From: Mesorhizobium sp. CU3
GTDB lineage: Bacteria > Pseudomonadota > Alphaproteobacteria > Rhizobiales > Rhizobiaceae
Length of the DNA: 64,000 bases
NCBI RefSeq assembly: GCF_006442965.1
Contig: NZ_VFWX01000014.1
Location: 62,001 to 126,000, forward strand
Direction of reading: 5' to 3'
The translations under genes and the position numbers were made by a program. Shown here in pieces: positions 33,844 to 43,257 of the stretch. Each line of letters begins with the position of its first letter. Within the stretch, counting starts at the first letter, position 1. The notes under the pieces were generated by a model. It did not search any database and had not been told where the DNA came from. It saw nothing but the letters and a program-made list of their open reading frames with translations.

Positions 33844-34320
33844 TCAAGAAAAATTATCGAGGTCGATCGGCATCGAAAAACCCACCTTCACCCGGTCCAT
33901 GATGACCATCGTCTTGAACCCCTTGATGTCCGGATTTTCATAGAAGAACTTTCGAGTGAAGGCTTCATAGTCTTCCATACTTTGGGATGTCACGATCAGA
34001 ACGAAGTCGGATTCTCCCGTAACGTAATAGCCGTTCATAACCTCCGGGGTGTGGCGGATCGACTGTTTGAAGCGATCAACGATGTCGGCCCGCTCGCGTT
34101 CGAGCGAGACAAGCACGAGCATGGCGACGGGGCGACCGACTGTCTTGGGCTTGATGATGGACACATCGGCTTCGATGACACCCTCGTCGCGCAGCCGCTT
34201 GAGACGACGCTGAACGGCCGTGGCCGACAGGCCGACCATCTGTCCGAGTTCCTCGGTGCTGTATCGGTTGTGGTTTTGCATGATGCTGACGAGGCGAGCA
34301 TCAAGGCGATCCAGTTTCAT
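33844..34320 (-). CDS. Lrp/AsnC-family regulator of the aldehyde dehydrogenase-aminotransferase operon
   Basis: This 158-residue protein has an N-terminal AsnC helix-turn-helix (RYSTEELGQMVGLSATAVQR, RLKRLRDEGVIEADVSII) and a C-terminal RAM ligand-binding domain with the glycine-containing GYYVTGESDFVLIV. It is divergent from the aldehyde dehydrogenase gene at 34453, with 132 bp between the starts, and should regulate that operon and itself in response to an amino acid or amine. A GCAGGA-A-TCCTGC dyad lies in the shared spacer. Confidence 0.92.
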   Translation of the reverse strand: MKLDRLDARLVSIMQNHNRYSTEELGQMVGLSATAVQRRLKRLRDEGVIEADVSIIKPKTVGRPVAMLVLVSLERERADIVDRFKQSIRHTPEVMNGYYVTGESDFVLIVTSQSMEDYEAFTRKFFYENPDIKGFKTMVIMDRVKVGFSMPIDLDNFS

Positions 34321-34360
34321 GCCAATCCTTTGCGTATTTCTTCAGATTCTCCAAAAATTT

Positions 34361-34373
34361 GCAGGAATCCTGC
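34361..34373. promoter_or_regulatory. Candidate Lrp operator, 34.4 kb promoter
   Basis: The perfect 13-bp dyad GCAGGA-A-TCCTGC lies between the Lrp gene and the divergent aldehyde dehydrogenase gene, 41 bp from the regulator start. Flanking sequence is AT-rich. Lrp dimers bind short dyads of this size; assignment is inference. Confidence 0.45.
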
Positions 34374-34452
34374 GATCTTGCAAGTACTTGGGACGAATTT
34401 CTGCGCCTCTGCGCGCATAGGCTGCCCGTATGAATTCAAGGCGCGAAAATCA

Positions 34453-35940
34453 ATGAACCAGATGGTGCCGCAAGCGCGCTTGGCGCTCGCTCGGCTGAGC
34501 GATGCCGGACTGCTGCGGACGCAGTTGTTTGTCGGCGGCACCTTCATTGACACGGATCTCGATATAGCGGTGACCGATCCGGCGACCGGACTGGAGATCG
34601 CCCGCGTAGGGGCTTGCGACGAGCCGATGCTCGAACGGGCGATAAGCTGTGCCGGCAATGCCTTCGACGGCTGGCGCGACATGCTGGCGGCAGACAGGGC
34701 ACGGATCCTTGCGGCGTGGGGACGGCTCGTTCGCGAAAACGTTGCCGACCTTGCCGTCATCCTGTCTGCCGAACAGGGCAAACCGCTTGCGGAAGCGCGC
34801 GCTGAAATCCTCTACGGCGCGGGTTTCATGGATTGGTTCGCCGCCGAGGGCGAGCGGGCCTACGGTGAGACCATTCCGAGCCACAAACCGGGGAGCCGGC
34901 TATTCGTTTCCATGCAGCCGGTTGGCATCGCTGCGGCCGTTACGCCGTGGAATTTTCCCAGCGCCATGATCGCTCGCAAGGCTTCGGCGGCACTTGCCGC
35001 CGGTTGCACGGTGATCGTCAAGCCCGCGGTGGAAACCCCGCTTTCGGCATTGGCGCTCGCAGTGTTGGCGGAGCGCGCAGGATTTCCTCCTGGCGTCTTC
35101 CAGGTGGTCACCGGCGAGCCGGGAAGGCTGGTCGGCCGTCTGCTGGATGATCAACGGGTACGCGCGTTCAGCTTCACCGGTTCGACCGAGATCGGCCGAA
35201 TGCTGCTGTCGCGGGCGGGCAAGACGGTCAAGAAGGTCTCGATGGAACTTGGAGGGCACGCGCCGTTCATCGTGTTCGACGATGCCGATTTCGATCTAGC
35301 CATCGAAGGCTGTATGGCGGCTAAGTTCACGACATCCGGGCAGGATTGCCTGGCCGCTAACCGCATCTTCGTGCAGGACCGGCTTTACGATCGTTTCATC
35401 GAGCGGCTTGCCAAGCGAATATCAGCACTGCGGAGCGGTTCTGGCTTTGAAGCGGGTGTCGATATAGGACCGATGACGAAGCGGTCCGTAGTCGAAAAGT
35501 GCCGAGCCCATATTCACGATGCGCTGGAGCGCGGCGCGCGCCTCGTGGTTGGCGCTGCGCCGGAGCCGGGTGCGGGCAATTTCGTAGCACCGACGCTGCT
35601 GGCCGATGTCGACGACCAGATGCTGATTGCCCGCGAAGAGACATTCGGGCCTGTCGCGCCCGTCCTGCGATTTTCGAGCGAAGAAGAAATCCAGGCCCGC
35701 GCAAACGCGACCGAGATGGGGCTCGCGGCCTATGTTTACACCACGCATGTTAACCGCGCGATGCGCCTTTCCGACCGGTTGGAATACGGCATGGTCGGGG
35801 TGAACACGCCGTCTTTCACCGGCGCTCCGATACCGTTCGGCGGCTGGAAGCAGTCCGGTTTGGGGCGGGAGGGATCTCGCCATGGCCTGCAGGACTTTTC
35901 GGAACTGAAATACGTATGTTTTGGCAGCCTGGCCGCCTGA
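34453..35940 (+). CDS. NAD(P)-dependent aldehyde dehydrogenase, succinate-semialdehyde type
   Basis: The 495-residue enzyme oxidises a semialdehyde to the acid. VTPWNFPSAMIARKASAALA, the NAD-binding FTGSTEIGRML, the glutamate motif MELGGHAPF and the catalytic cysteine in SGQDCLAANR (unusual Asp before Cys) are all present. It groups with GabD-like dehydrogenases. I chose ATG 34453; the same frame is open far upstream through argE, but only by chance. It is 10 bp before the aminotransferase gene, so the pair should convert an amine to an acid through an aldehyde. Confidence 0.9.
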   Translation: MNQMVPQARLALARLSDAGLLRTQLFVGGTFIDTDLDIAVTDPATGLEIARVGACDEPMLERAISCAGNAFDGWRDMLAADRARILAAWGRLVRENVADLAVILSAEQGKPLAEARAEILYGAGFMDWFAAEGERAYGETIPSHKPGSRLFVSMQPVGIAAAVTPWNFPSAMIARKASAALAAGCTVIVKPAVETPLSALALAVLAERAGFPPGVFQVVTGEPGRLVGRLLDDQRVRAFSFTGSTEIGRMLLSRAGKTVKKVSMELGGHAPFIVFDDADFDLAIEGCMAAKFTTSGQDCLAANRIFVQDRLYDRFIERLAKRISALRSGSGFEAGVDIGPMTKRSVVEKCRAHIHDALERGARLVVGAAPEPGAGNFVAPTLLADVDDQMLIAREETFGPVAPVLRFSSEEEIQARANATEMGLAAYVYTTHVNRAMRLSDRLEYGMVGVNTPSFTGAPIPFGGWKQSGLGREGSRHGLQDFSELKYVCFGSLAA

Positions 35941-35950
35941 GGAAGCGAAT

Positions 35951-37354
35951 GTGACCACCATCTCCGACATTGCCGAAATGGACCGCCGTTCGGTCCTTCA
36001 TCCCTTCACCTACTTGAAAGACTATGCGTCCGGATCGGTCGAGCCCACCATAGTCGAGACGGGAAAGGGGGTCCGCGTCCAGGACGCAAATGGCCGCGAC
36101 TATATCGATGGCTTCGCCGGCCTTTACTGCGTGAACATCGGTTATGGCCGCACCGAAGTCGCGGAGGCCATCGCGCGTCAGGCTTATAAGCTCGCCTACT
36201 ATCATTCCTATGCCGCGCACACGACCGAGGAACTTGCCCGCCTCTCGGATCGGTTGGTCCGCATGGCGCCGGGACGCATGTCCAAGGTTTTCTACGGTCT
36301 GTCCGGCTCCGACGCGAACGAGACGCAGGCCAAGATCGTCTGGTACTACAACAATCTTCGCGGCAAGCCGAAGAAGAAGAAGATCATCGCGCGCGAACGT
36401 GGCTATCACGGTTGCTCCGTCGTGGCCGGCTCGATGACCGGATTGAGCTTCTACCACGACCACATGGATCTGCCTGTCTCCGGCATCTTGCGCACCGGCG
36501 TGCCGCATTTCTACCGAGGCGCATTGCCCGGTGAAACCGAGGAGGCGTTTTCCCAGCGGCGCGCCGACGAGTTGGAGGCGCTGATCCTCGCTGAGGGGCC
36601 CGACACCGTTGCCGCCTTCATCGCCGAACCGGTGCTGGGGACCGGCGGCATCATTCCCCCGCCGGCAAACTACTGGGCCAGGATCCAGGCCGTGCTGAAG
36701 AGATACGATGTGCTTCTGATCGCCGACGAAGTCATTTGCGGCTTTGGCCGGACCGGGGCCATGTTCGGTTCCGACCTCTACGGCATGGAACCGGATTTGG
36801 TGACGTTGGCCAAGGGGCTGACCTCCGCCTACGTGCCGCTCTCTGCCTCGCTGGTCTCCGAGGAGGTCTATCGCGTGATGGAAGAAGCAACGCCGAGGGT
36901 CGGCTCCTTCTCGCATGGCTATACCTATTCCGGCCATCCGATCGGCGCGGCTGCCGCGAACGCGGTGCTCGACATCGTCGAGCGCGAGGATCTCCCCGCT
37001 CAGGCTGCGCGCAAGGGCGATTATCTGCTCAAGAGTCTCAAGGCGGCGTTCGAGCAAAATCCGATTGTCGGCGAGGTGCGCGGCGTCGGCATGTTGGCCG
37101 CGGTCGAATTCGTCGCGGATCGCGATACCAGGCAGCTCTTCGATCCTTCCCTGAAAGTCGGCGCCCGTATTTCGCAGGCGGCAAAGGCCCGCGGTCTGAT
37201 CGCCCGCGCAATGCCACACGGCGACATCCTTGGTTTTGCGCCGCCGCTCGTCATGACGGAAGCGGAAATCGACGAGATGGTTGCCATCGCCAAGGCAGCC
37301 GTAAGCGAGATCATGCAAACGATCGAAGTCCAAGCGACGAAGCAGCGGTTGTGA
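35951..37354 (+). CDS. Class III omega-aminotransferase
   Basis: The 467-residue PLP-dependent transaminase begins with GTG at 35951, after GAGGAAG that overlaps the stop of the previous gene. Motifs are DGFAGLYCVNIGYG, GYHGCSVVAGSMTG, LIADEVICGFGRTG and the PLP lysine in TLAKGLTSAYVPL. It resembles putrescine, beta-alanine or 4-aminobutyrate:pyruvate aminotransferases. Substrate choice cannot be fixed from sequence. The preceding aldehyde dehydrogenase would use its product. A similar enzyme is encoded at 53064. Confidence 0.9.
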   Translation: MTTISDIAEMDRRSVLHPFTYLKDYASGSVEPTIVETGKGVRVQDANGRDYIDGFAGLYCVNIGYGRTEVAEAIARQAYKLAYYHSYAAHTTEELARLSDRLVRMAPGRMSKVFYGLSGSDANETQAKIVWYYNNLRGKPKKKKIIARERGYHGCSVVAGSMTGLSFYHDHMDLPVSGILRTGVPHFYRGALPGETEEAFSQRRADELEALILAEGPDTVAAFIAEPVLGTGGIIPPPANYWARIQAVLKRYDVLLIADEVICGFGRTGAMFGSDLYGMEPDLVTLAKGLTSAYVPLSASLVSEEVYRVMEEATPRVGSFSHGYTYSGHPIGAAAANAVLDIVEREDLPAQAARKGDYLLKSLKAAFEQNPIVGEVRGVGMLAAVEFVADRDTRQLFDPSLKVGARISQAAKARGLIARAMPHGDILGFAPPLVMTEAEIDEMVAIAKAAVSEIMQTIEVQATKQRL

Positions 37355-37388
37355 AGACGAAAGCGGTACGGACGGAAGACGCCCCGGT

Positions 37389-38165
37389 ATGCACCCTGTT
37401 TTGAGAGTTCGCGACCTTCGTAAGGCATTCGGCGCATCCCGCGTGCTCGACGGGGTGAGCTTCCAGATGCGCCAGGGCGAGGTCATTTCCCTCATCGGCT
37501 CTTCCGGCTCAGGAAAGAGCACGGCACTACGATGCATCAATTTCCTGGAAATGCCGACCTCGGGCGAGATCGAGGTCATGGGCGACGCGATCTCCACCGC
37601 GCAGAACGATCGTCACGAAACGCAGATCGTCAACGCTGCCAACATCAGGGTCTTTCGCCGCCGCATCGGCATGGTCTTTCAGAACTTCAATCTTTGGCCT
37701 CATCGCACGGTGCTCGGCAATGTAACCGAGGCGCTGATCTACGTGCTGGCGATGGATAAGCGGAAAGCGCAGGAAACGGCGCTTTCCGCACTCTCGAAGG
37801 TCGGCATGGCCGACTTTTGCCAGCGCTATCCAAGCCAGCTTTCGGGCGGCCAGCAGCAGCGCGTCGCGATCGCGCGCGTCCTGGCGATGAAACCCAAGCT
37901 GATGCTTTTTGACGAGCCAACGTCCGCGCTCGACCCCGAACTGGTCGGCGAGGTTCTGAAGGTCATCCGAACGCTTGCCGATGACGGGGCGACCATTCTC
38001 CTCGTGACGCATGAAATGCGGTTCGCACGCGATGTGTCGAACCGAATGATATTCCTGCACAAAGGTGTCGTTGAGCAGGATGCGATGCCGGAAGAACTGT
38101 TTCGCAATCCCGCGTCAGAGGCGGTGAAGCGGTTCCTCTCCAGCGTTATTTCAACCGCCGCCTGA
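37389..38165 (+). CDS. Polar amino-acid ABC transporter ATP-binding protein
   Basis: The 258-residue ATPase of the HisP/GlnQ family has Walker A GSSGSGKST, the Q-loop VFQNFNLWPH, the signature LSGGQQQRVAIARVL and Walker B LMLFDEPTSALDPE. It is 34 bp downstream of the aminotransferase gene and is followed by the binding protein and two permeases, so it forms a complete importer within the same operon. Confidence 0.93.
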   Translation: MHPVLRVRDLRKAFGASRVLDGVSFQMRQGEVISLIGSSGSGKSTALRCINFLEMPTSGEIEVMGDAISTAQNDRHETQIVNAANIRVFRRRIGMVFQNFNLWPHRTVLGNVTEALIYVLAMDKRKAQETALSALSKVGMADFCQRYPSQLSGGQQQRVAIARVLAMKPKLMLFDEPTSALDPELVGEVLKVIRTLADDGATILLVTHEMRFARDVSNRMIFLHKGVVEQDAMPEELFRNPASEAVKRFLSSVISTAA

Positions 38166-38206
38166 TGGCGGCCATAAAACCAGAAAGCAAAGAGGGGTAA
38201 CTCAAC

Positions 38207-39025
38207 ATGCCAGCAAAGAAAACACTTCGCTCAATCTACGCATCCGGCCTCATCGTGATGGCCGCCATGGGCGCCGCATCGGCCGAGGACGGCGTCTTGC
38301 GCGTGGGCACCGAAGGCGATGCGCCGCAGTTCAGCATGGCCGATGCCAACGGCAACGTTACCGGTTTCGACGCCGATATCGCCAACGGCATTTGCGCCGA
38401 ACTCAAGGTCAAATGCAAATTCGTGGTCCAGACGTTCAGTTCCCTGGTGCCGTCGATGGACAGCGACCGCTTCGATGTCATCATCTCGGGCCTCGGCATC
38501 ACCGATGAGAGGAAGAAGAAGATCGACTATTCCATTCCTTACGCAACCACGCCTGAGTATTTTGTGGTCGCCAAGGATTCTCCGCTCGTCGGATTGAAAA
38601 GCCTTGCCGAAATTGAAAAAGCGCTCGCAGGCAAGACCATCGGGGTCGTGAACGGCACCACCTATGCCCAGTTCATCAAGAAGTACATTCCGACCGCCGA
38701 CTTGAAGACCTACGATGCCACGACCCAGCAGAACGCCGATCTTGCCGCAGGGCGGCTCGACGCTGCCTTCGGCGATTCTCCGACCTGGGTGGACTTCCTG
38801 AGTTCGCCTGACGGAGCAAATTTCGCTCGCATCGACGTGAAGGTCACCGGGGCGGACGATCACGAAACACTGGGCTACGGCATGGGTGTCGGCTTGCGCA
38901 AAGGCAACACCGAACTCAAGGCGAAGCTGGACGCGGCTCTTTGCAACATGATCAACAACGGCGCGGTGAAGAAGACCTCGGAAAACTGGTTCAAGGACGA
39001 CTACACCATCGCATGCAAGAAATAA
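38207..39025 (+). CDS. Polar amino-acid-type ABC substrate-binding protein
   Basis: The 272-residue periplasmic protein has a signal peptide with cleavage after AASA (about residue 26). The family-3 solute-binding fold is shown by LRVGTEGDAPQFSMADANGN, GFDADIANGICAEL and GLGITDERKKKIDYS. Two Cys pairs may form disulfides. Ligands in this family are amino acids, opines or related amines. A perfect hairpin follows the stop at 39043-39069, before the first permease gene. Confidence 0.92.
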   Translation: MPAKKTLRSIYASGLIVMAAMGAASAEDGVLRVGTEGDAPQFSMADANGNVTGFDADIANGICAELKVKCKFVVQTFSSLVPSMDSDRFDVIISGLGITDERKKKIDYSIPYATTPEYFVVAKDSPLVGLKSLAEIEKALAGKTIGVVNGTTYAQFIKKYIPTADLKTYDATTQQNADLAAGRLDAAFGDSPTWVDFLSSPDGANFARIDVKVTGADDHETLGYGMGVGLRKGNTELKAKLDAALCNMINNGAVKKTSENWFKDDYTIACKK

Positions 39026-39042
39026 TCGTCCCAATGGCAATG

Positions 39043-39069
39043 GATCGTCGCGGCGGCGCCGCGACGATC
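39043..39069 (+). promoter_or_regulatory. Perfect intercistronic hairpin after binding protein gene
   Basis: A 12-bp stem GATCGTCGCGGC/GCCGCGACGATC with loop GGC lies between the binding-protein and permease genes. No T-run follows, so it is more likely an mRNA-stabilising or partly attenuating hairpin than a full terminator. Confidence 0.7.
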
Positions 39070-39084
39070 TGACGAGATCTATAA

Positions 39085-39798
39085 ATGTTGCAGGATATCT
39101 GGGTGCTGTTGGTGGAGAAGGGCTGGGCCCTGGCCCTGCTGCGTGGCGCCGGAATTACAATTTTGATCGGCTTTCTCGGCTTGGTCATCGGGCTGGCGGC
39201 GGCAATTCCGCTCGCCATCCTTCGTTGGCGCAGACTTCGCGTGCTGTCTCAGCTTGTCGATGCCTACAGCATCGTCATTCGCGGTGTTCCCGGTCTCCTG
39301 GTCATCTATCTGCTTTTTTTCGGGTCGTTGGACTGGGTTCGCAAGATCGCGGCGGCATTCGGCTATGCGGACAGTGCCGAAAATGCCTTTCCATTTATCG
39401 TCGGCATCATCGCGATCGCCGCCATCTCGTGCGCGTACTCGATTGAAGTCATAAGGGGTGCGCTGCAGGCCGTACCCGTCGGCATGCTGGAGGCGGCCCG
39501 ATCGCTTTCGCTGTCGTCCCGAGTGACCTTCTTCCGGGTGACGTTGCCGCTCGCCTTCAGGCTGGCTCTGGGTGGCATCAACAACGTCTGGCAGATGACG
39601 ATCAAGGACACTTCGCTCGTTTCCGTCGTGGGCATGCAGGAGTTGATGCGGGCTGCGGCAGTTGCCGCGGGCATCACGCGCTCGCCGCTTCTGTTTTATT
39701 GCCTGGCGGCGATCATGTTTTATGCCATGACCGCCGTGAGCCAGACCCTGTTCGGCAGCGCGGAGAAATACCTCAATCGCGGTTTCCGTCGGAGCTGA
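39085..39798 (+). CDS. Polar amino-acid ABC transporter permease 1
   Basis: The 237-residue membrane protein of the HisQ/HisM family has about five helices. The N-terminal GAGITILIGFLGLVIGLAAA and YSIVIRGVPGLLVIYLLFF mark the family, and the EAA loop is in LEAARSLSLSSRVTFFRVTL. It lies 59 bp after the binding-protein gene, across the hairpin, and one base before permease 2. Confidence 0.92.
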   Translation: MLQDIWVLLVEKGWALALLRGAGITILIGFLGLVIGLAAAIPLAILRWRRLRVLSQLVDAYSIVIRGVPGLLVIYLLFFGSLDWVRKIAAAFGYADSAENAFPFIVGIIAIAAISCAYSIEVIRGALQAVPVGMLEAARSLSLSSRVTFFRVTLPLAFRLALGGINNVWQMTIKDTSLVSVVGMQELMRAAAVAAGITRSPLLFYCLAAIMFYAMTAVSQTLFGSAEKYLNRGFRRS

Positions 39799-39799
39799 C

Positions 39800-40492
39800 A
39801 TGGATCTCAGCATCGTCACATACGCGATTCCGTTTTTGCTCGTCGGCGCGAAGACCACCCTGCTTATTGCCGCGTTCGGAGTTGGCGTCGGCCTGCCATT
39901 CGGCATTCTGCTGGCCACAGCCAGAACATCCCGACACGGACTTCTCCGCCGCTGTACCGATTTCTACTGCTCGGTCTTCAGAGGCACCCCGATGCTCGTG
40001 CAGATATTCGTGATCTACTACGGCCTCGCGCAGATCGATTTTGTTCGCCACAACGCGATCCTTTGGTGGATGGTAGGCGACAGCCTTCGTGCCGCGGTGA
40101 TCGCGGTCATTCTCAATACCGGCGCCTATACGGCCGAAATCTTCCGCACTGCCCTGCTGTCGCTCCCACGCGGGCAGATCGAGGCGGCGGAGGCCTGCGG
40201 CATGTCCCCGTGGGTGATCTTCCGGCGGATCAAGTTCCCCTTGGCCTTGCGGCAGGCGCTGCCCTCCTACAGCACCGAGGTAGCCGTCATCGTCAAGGAA
40301 TCGAGCCTTGCTTCCACCATCACCGTGCTTGAGATCACCGGCTATGCCAAACGGCTGATGAGCGAGACCTTCGCCATCATGGAAATCTTCGTCATCACCG
40401 CAGCATTCTATCTCGTCATCAACGTCGTCTGTCTAACGGCGCTGAATGTCCTCGAAAGACGATTGTCTTTCGATCGGCACACAGCGCGCTGA
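39800..40492 (+). CDS. Polar amino-acid ABC transporter permease 2
   Basis: The 230-residue partner permease has the same layout: FLLVGAKTTLLIAAFGVGVG, FYCSVFRGTPMLVQIFVIYY and the EAA loop IEAAEACGMSPWVIFRRIKF. It begins one base after the stop of permease 1, so translation is coupled. A cupin gene follows 11 bp downstream in the same operon. Confidence 0.92.
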   Translation: MDLSIVTYAIPFLLVGAKTTLLIAAFGVGVGLPFGILLATARTSRHGLLRRCTDFYCSVFRGTPMLVQIFVIYYGLAQIDFVRHNAILWWMVGDSLRAAVIAVILNTGAYTAEIFRTALLSLPRGQIEAAEACGMSPWVIFRRIKFPLALRQALPSYSTEVAVIVKESSLASTITVLEITGYAKRLMSETFAIMEIFVITAAFYLVINVVCLTALNVLERRLSFDRHTAR

Positions 40493-40503
40493 AAGGTATT
40501 TTT

Positions 40504-40851
40504 ATGTCCAAACTGACTTTCTTCGATCACCTCCCCGAACCGAGGAAGGGAGAGCTTCTGCCGGAGCGGCGGGTGGAAGGCGATCCGCGCTTTCTGACCT
40601 GGGACATCGCCGAGACAGCTGACGGTCAAGTGCGGACGGGTGTTTGGGAAGCCACGCCCGGCGCCTATCGCTCGATCAAGGGCGCCACCTTCGAATTCTG
40701 CTACATCCTTTCGGGGGTCTCGGAACTCGTTGAGGACGGGCTTGAGCCACGCCGCGTTACGGCCGGTGATGCGTTCGTCATGCATCCCGGATTCACGGGA
40801 ATCTGGCGGGTGATCGAAACGACGCGAAAGCTTTGGGTCTCTCGCGATTGA
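40504..40851 (+). CDS. DUF861-type cupin protein, copy 1
   Basis: The 115-residue single-domain cupin has the strands GVWEATPGAYRSIKG, FEFCYILSGVSELVEDGLEP and AGDAFVMHPGFTGIWRVIET. The usual metal-binding His residues of the first cupin motif are not evident, as is common in DUF861 (cupin_3) proteins. It might bind or isomerise a pathway intermediate. The gene at 43338 encodes a close relative with the same GVWEATPG and MxPGFTGxWxxIET pattern. Both lie beside amine oxidase genes. Confidence 0.85.
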   Translation: MSKLTFFDHLPEPRKGELLPERRVEGDPRFLTWDIAETADGQVRTGVWEATPGAYRSIKGATFEFCYILSGVSELVEDGLEPRRVTAGDAFVMHPGFTGIWRVIETTRKLWVSRD

Positions 40852-40887
40852 TCCGCAACACCTTCCCGTTCCAGGCTGATCGATCCG

Positions 40888-42231
40888 ATGATGCATAGCA
40901 CAGGCACCGCTACCGTACGCCCCTTCAAATCCACGCCGTATTGGTGGGAGGATTGCGCTTTTGCCCCCCTTCCTGTGATGCCGTTGGCCGCACGATGCGA
41001 CGTCGCCATAGTCGGCGGCGGCTACGCTGGCCTCTCGGCAGCCATCGAGCTTGCAAGGGCCGGGCTCAACGTTCAGCTTTTCGATCGGCAGCCGATCGGA
41101 CAAGCCGCATCCAGTCGCAATGGCGGGATGGCGAGCGGCAGCATCAGGCCAAGCCGCAAGCAATTGATCCATCGATTCGGCGAGGCTCGCGCCAATGCCA
41201 TCTTGATGGAGGGAAAGGCTGCTCGAGACGATCTTCAAACCTTTCTCGACGAAGAGAAGGTGGAGTGCGATTTTTTCCTCTCCGGCCTGTTCGACGGAGC
41301 GATAAATGATCGCGAATGCGAGGAACTGAGCCGTTACGCCGAGCTGCTGCAGCGCTTCCTGGGCATCGAGGCGTTTTCGGTGTCGCGCGCGGAAGTTCCA
41401 CGATACATCGGCACGGATTTCTATGCCGGCGGCTTTGTCCGCATGGACATTGGCGGGCTTCATCCCGCCAAGCTGCTTGACGGCATCTTGCGCATTGCCC
41501 GGGCCAGCGGCGCAACCATCCACGAGAACACGGCTGTTCTGGCAACGAGCGCGGACGTTGGCGGCGTGCGCGTCGCCACTTCGCGCGGCGAAGTATTCGC
41601 GAAAAAGGTGCTGGTGTGCACCGACGCCTACACAGACGGCTTCGACCCCTGGCTTCGGCGCCGTATCGTGCCGGTGCGCAGCCGTATCGTCGCCACGGAG
41701 CCTCTAGGCGATGGCGTCATGGACCGTCTCATGCCGAAGCGCATGATGTATGGCGATACAAGGCAGCTCAGCTACTATTACCGTCCATCGCCGGACGGTT
41801 CGCGCATTCTCTTTGGCGGACGGGACGGTACGACCGAAGGCGACCCGCTTTCTCCCACCACACATTTGCGTTCCGAGCTTGGTCGCATATTCCCCGACCT
41901 GCAGAACGTCGCCCTGTCTCATAGTTGGTTTGGCCAGGTCGCAATGCACCGTGACATGATCCCACGCCTGTTTACGGCGGGGGACACGGTCTATGCGACC
42001 GGCTTCTGCGGTTCCGGTGTGGTCTGGGCGCGCTGGCTCGGCAAGAAGGCTGCCTTGAAGCTCATCGGCAGGACAGACGATGCGGGATCGGCCTTCGACT
42101 TCGACCGCGCGCCAAAGGCCGTGCCCTTCTACCGCGGCCGACCGTGGTTCATCCCTGCAGTCTATTCGCTCTACGAATGGCGGGACAAGCGCGCAATCCG
42201 CCTTGGAAAACAGAGCGATAGGCGGCCCTGA
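40888..42231 (+). CDS. FAD-dependent amine oxidase, PuuB/OrdL-like, copy 1
   Basis: The 447-residue flavoprotein of the DAO superfamily has a short tryptophan-rich leader (PYWWEDCAF) and the FAD motif CDVAIVGGGYAGLSAAIELA at about residues 33-52, then QAASSRNGGMASG, which is typical of gamma-glutamylputrescine-oxidase-like enzymes. The C-terminal HSWFGQVAMHRDMIPRLFTA and YATGFCGSGVVWARWLGK close the FAD site. It likely oxidises a secondary or primary amine to an aldehyde, with hydrogen peroxide and ammonia or an amine as products. Tandem ATG codons open the gene. Confidence 0.87.
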   Translation: MMHSTGTATVRPFKSTPYWWEDCAFAPLPVMPLAARCDVAIVGGGYAGLSAAIELARAGLNVQLFDRQPIGQAASSRNGGMASGSIRPSRKQLIHRFGEARANAILMEGKAARDDLQTFLDEEKVECDFFLSGLFDGAINDRECEELSRYAELLQRFLGIEAFSVSRAEVPRYIGTDFYAGGFVRMDIGGLHPAKLLDGILRIARASGATIHENTAVLATSADVGGVRVATSRGEVFAKKVLVCTDAYTDGFDPWLRRRIVPVRSRIVATEPLGDGVMDRLMPKRMMYGDTRQLSYYYRPSPDGSRILFGGRDGTTEGDPLSPTTHLRSELGRIFPDLQNVALSHSWFGQVAMHRDMIPRLFTAGDTVYATGFCGSGVVWARWLGKKAALKLIGRTDDAGSAFDFDRAPKAVPFYRGRPWFIPAVYSLYEWRDKRAIRLGKQSDRRP

Positions 42232-42333
42232 CCATCGCTGCCTCGATCCGCAGCGCAGTCGCGGCGATATTGATCTCCACAAGTCCGAATGTGCCTGGAG
42301 GGTTGGAATGAAGCGTTTGAAGGAGCGGCCGCG

Positions 42334-43257
42334 ATGACTTTCCTGTTCAATTCCGATGCGCGGCGCGGCGCGGTTTTCGCCAACGCCTTCGCCAGGGAGC
42401 TGCCGGACCTTGCCTTCGCGATGGACCCGGCGGCGGTCGATCCCGATGCCGTGCGCTACCTGATCACCTGGACCGTCCCGGATAACCTCGCCCGCTACAA
42501 AAATCTCGAAATCCTCTTCTCCATCGGCGCCGGCGTCGACCAGTTTCGCCTCGATACCGTGCCTGCGGACGTAAAGGTCGTGCGCATGGTCGAGGAGGGC
42601 ATCGTGCGCATGATGCAGGAATATGTCGCGATGGCCGTGCTTGCGCTCCACCGCAACCTGCCGGCCTATCTGGCGCAGCAGCGCGCCGGCGAGTGGCGTG
42701 ACATCCCGCAGCCGCAGGCCGGATCGCGCCGGATCGGCGTGCTCGGCCTCGGCCAGCTCGGCCAGGCTGTCCTCGACCGGCTTAAACCCTTCGGCTTCCC
42801 GCTCGCCGGTTGGAGCCGCTCGCCGCGCCGGATCGAGGGCGTGACCTGCCACGATGGCGAGCGCGGACTGGAGGAGATGCTCGCGGCCAGCGACATACTC
42901 ATTTGCCTGCTGCCGCTGACCGAGGAGACGCGTGGTTTCCTCGATGCCGGACTGTTTGCGAAACTGCCTGAAGGCGCAGCACTGATCCACACCGGCCGGG
43001 GGCCGCAGCTCGACCATGAAGCGCTTATCGCCGCGCTCGACAGCGGCCATCTCTCGGCGGCGATGGTCGACGTCACCGATCCCGAACCGTTGCCCGCCGG
43101 CCATCCATTCTGGGCGCATCCGAAGATCATCCTCACCCCGCACATCGCCAGCGTCACCCAGCCAGCGACCGCCGCGCGCGCTGTTATCGACAACATCAGG
43201 CGCCACCGCGCCGGTCTCGACCCGATCGGGCTCGTCGACCGCTCGCGCGGCTATTAA
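42334..43257 (+). CDS. D-isomer-specific 2-hydroxyacid dehydrogenase, glyoxylate/hydroxypyruvate reductase A type
   Basis: The 307-residue NAD(P)-dependent enzyme interconverts a 2-oxo acid and its D-2-hydroxy acid. The nucleotide site is RIGVLGLGQLGQAVLDRLKP at about residues 130-149, with LLPLTEETRGFLDA and HTGRGPQLDHEALI (active-site Arg region). The catalytic His is in HPKIILTPHIASVT. The sequence is closest to the GhrA group, which lacks the longer C-terminus of other family members. I chose ATG 42334 over an upstream start that lies in non-conserved leader sequence. The stop codon is nested in a 49-bp palindrome. Confidence 0.88.
   Translation: MTFLFNSDARRGAVFANAFARELPDLAFAMDPAAVDPDAVRYLITWTVPDNLARYKNLEILFSIGAGVDQFRLDTVPADVKVVRMVEEGIVRMMQEYVAMAVLALHRNLPAYLAQQRAGEWRDIPQPQAGSRRIGVLGLGQLGQAVLDRLKPFGFPLAGWSRSPRRIEGVTCHDGERGLEEMLAASDILICLLPLTEETRGFLDAGLFAKLPEGAALIHTGRGPQLDHEALIAALDSGHLSAAMVDVTDPEPLPAGHPFWAHPKIILTPHIASVTQPATAARAVIDNIRRHRAGLDPIGLVDRSRGY

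Noticed and set aside
33067..34452. A long open frame (462 codons) upstream of and in frame with the aldehyde dehydrogenase
   Set aside because: It overlaps the well supported argE-like gene in another register and the divergent Lrp gene. The encoded residues are Arg/Pro-rich without family motifs, as expected for a shadow frame in high-GC DNA.
35816..37597. A 593-codon minus-strand frame opposite the aminotransferase
   Set aside because: It covers the antisense of conserved aminotransferase motifs and is His/Arg-rich without its own motifs.
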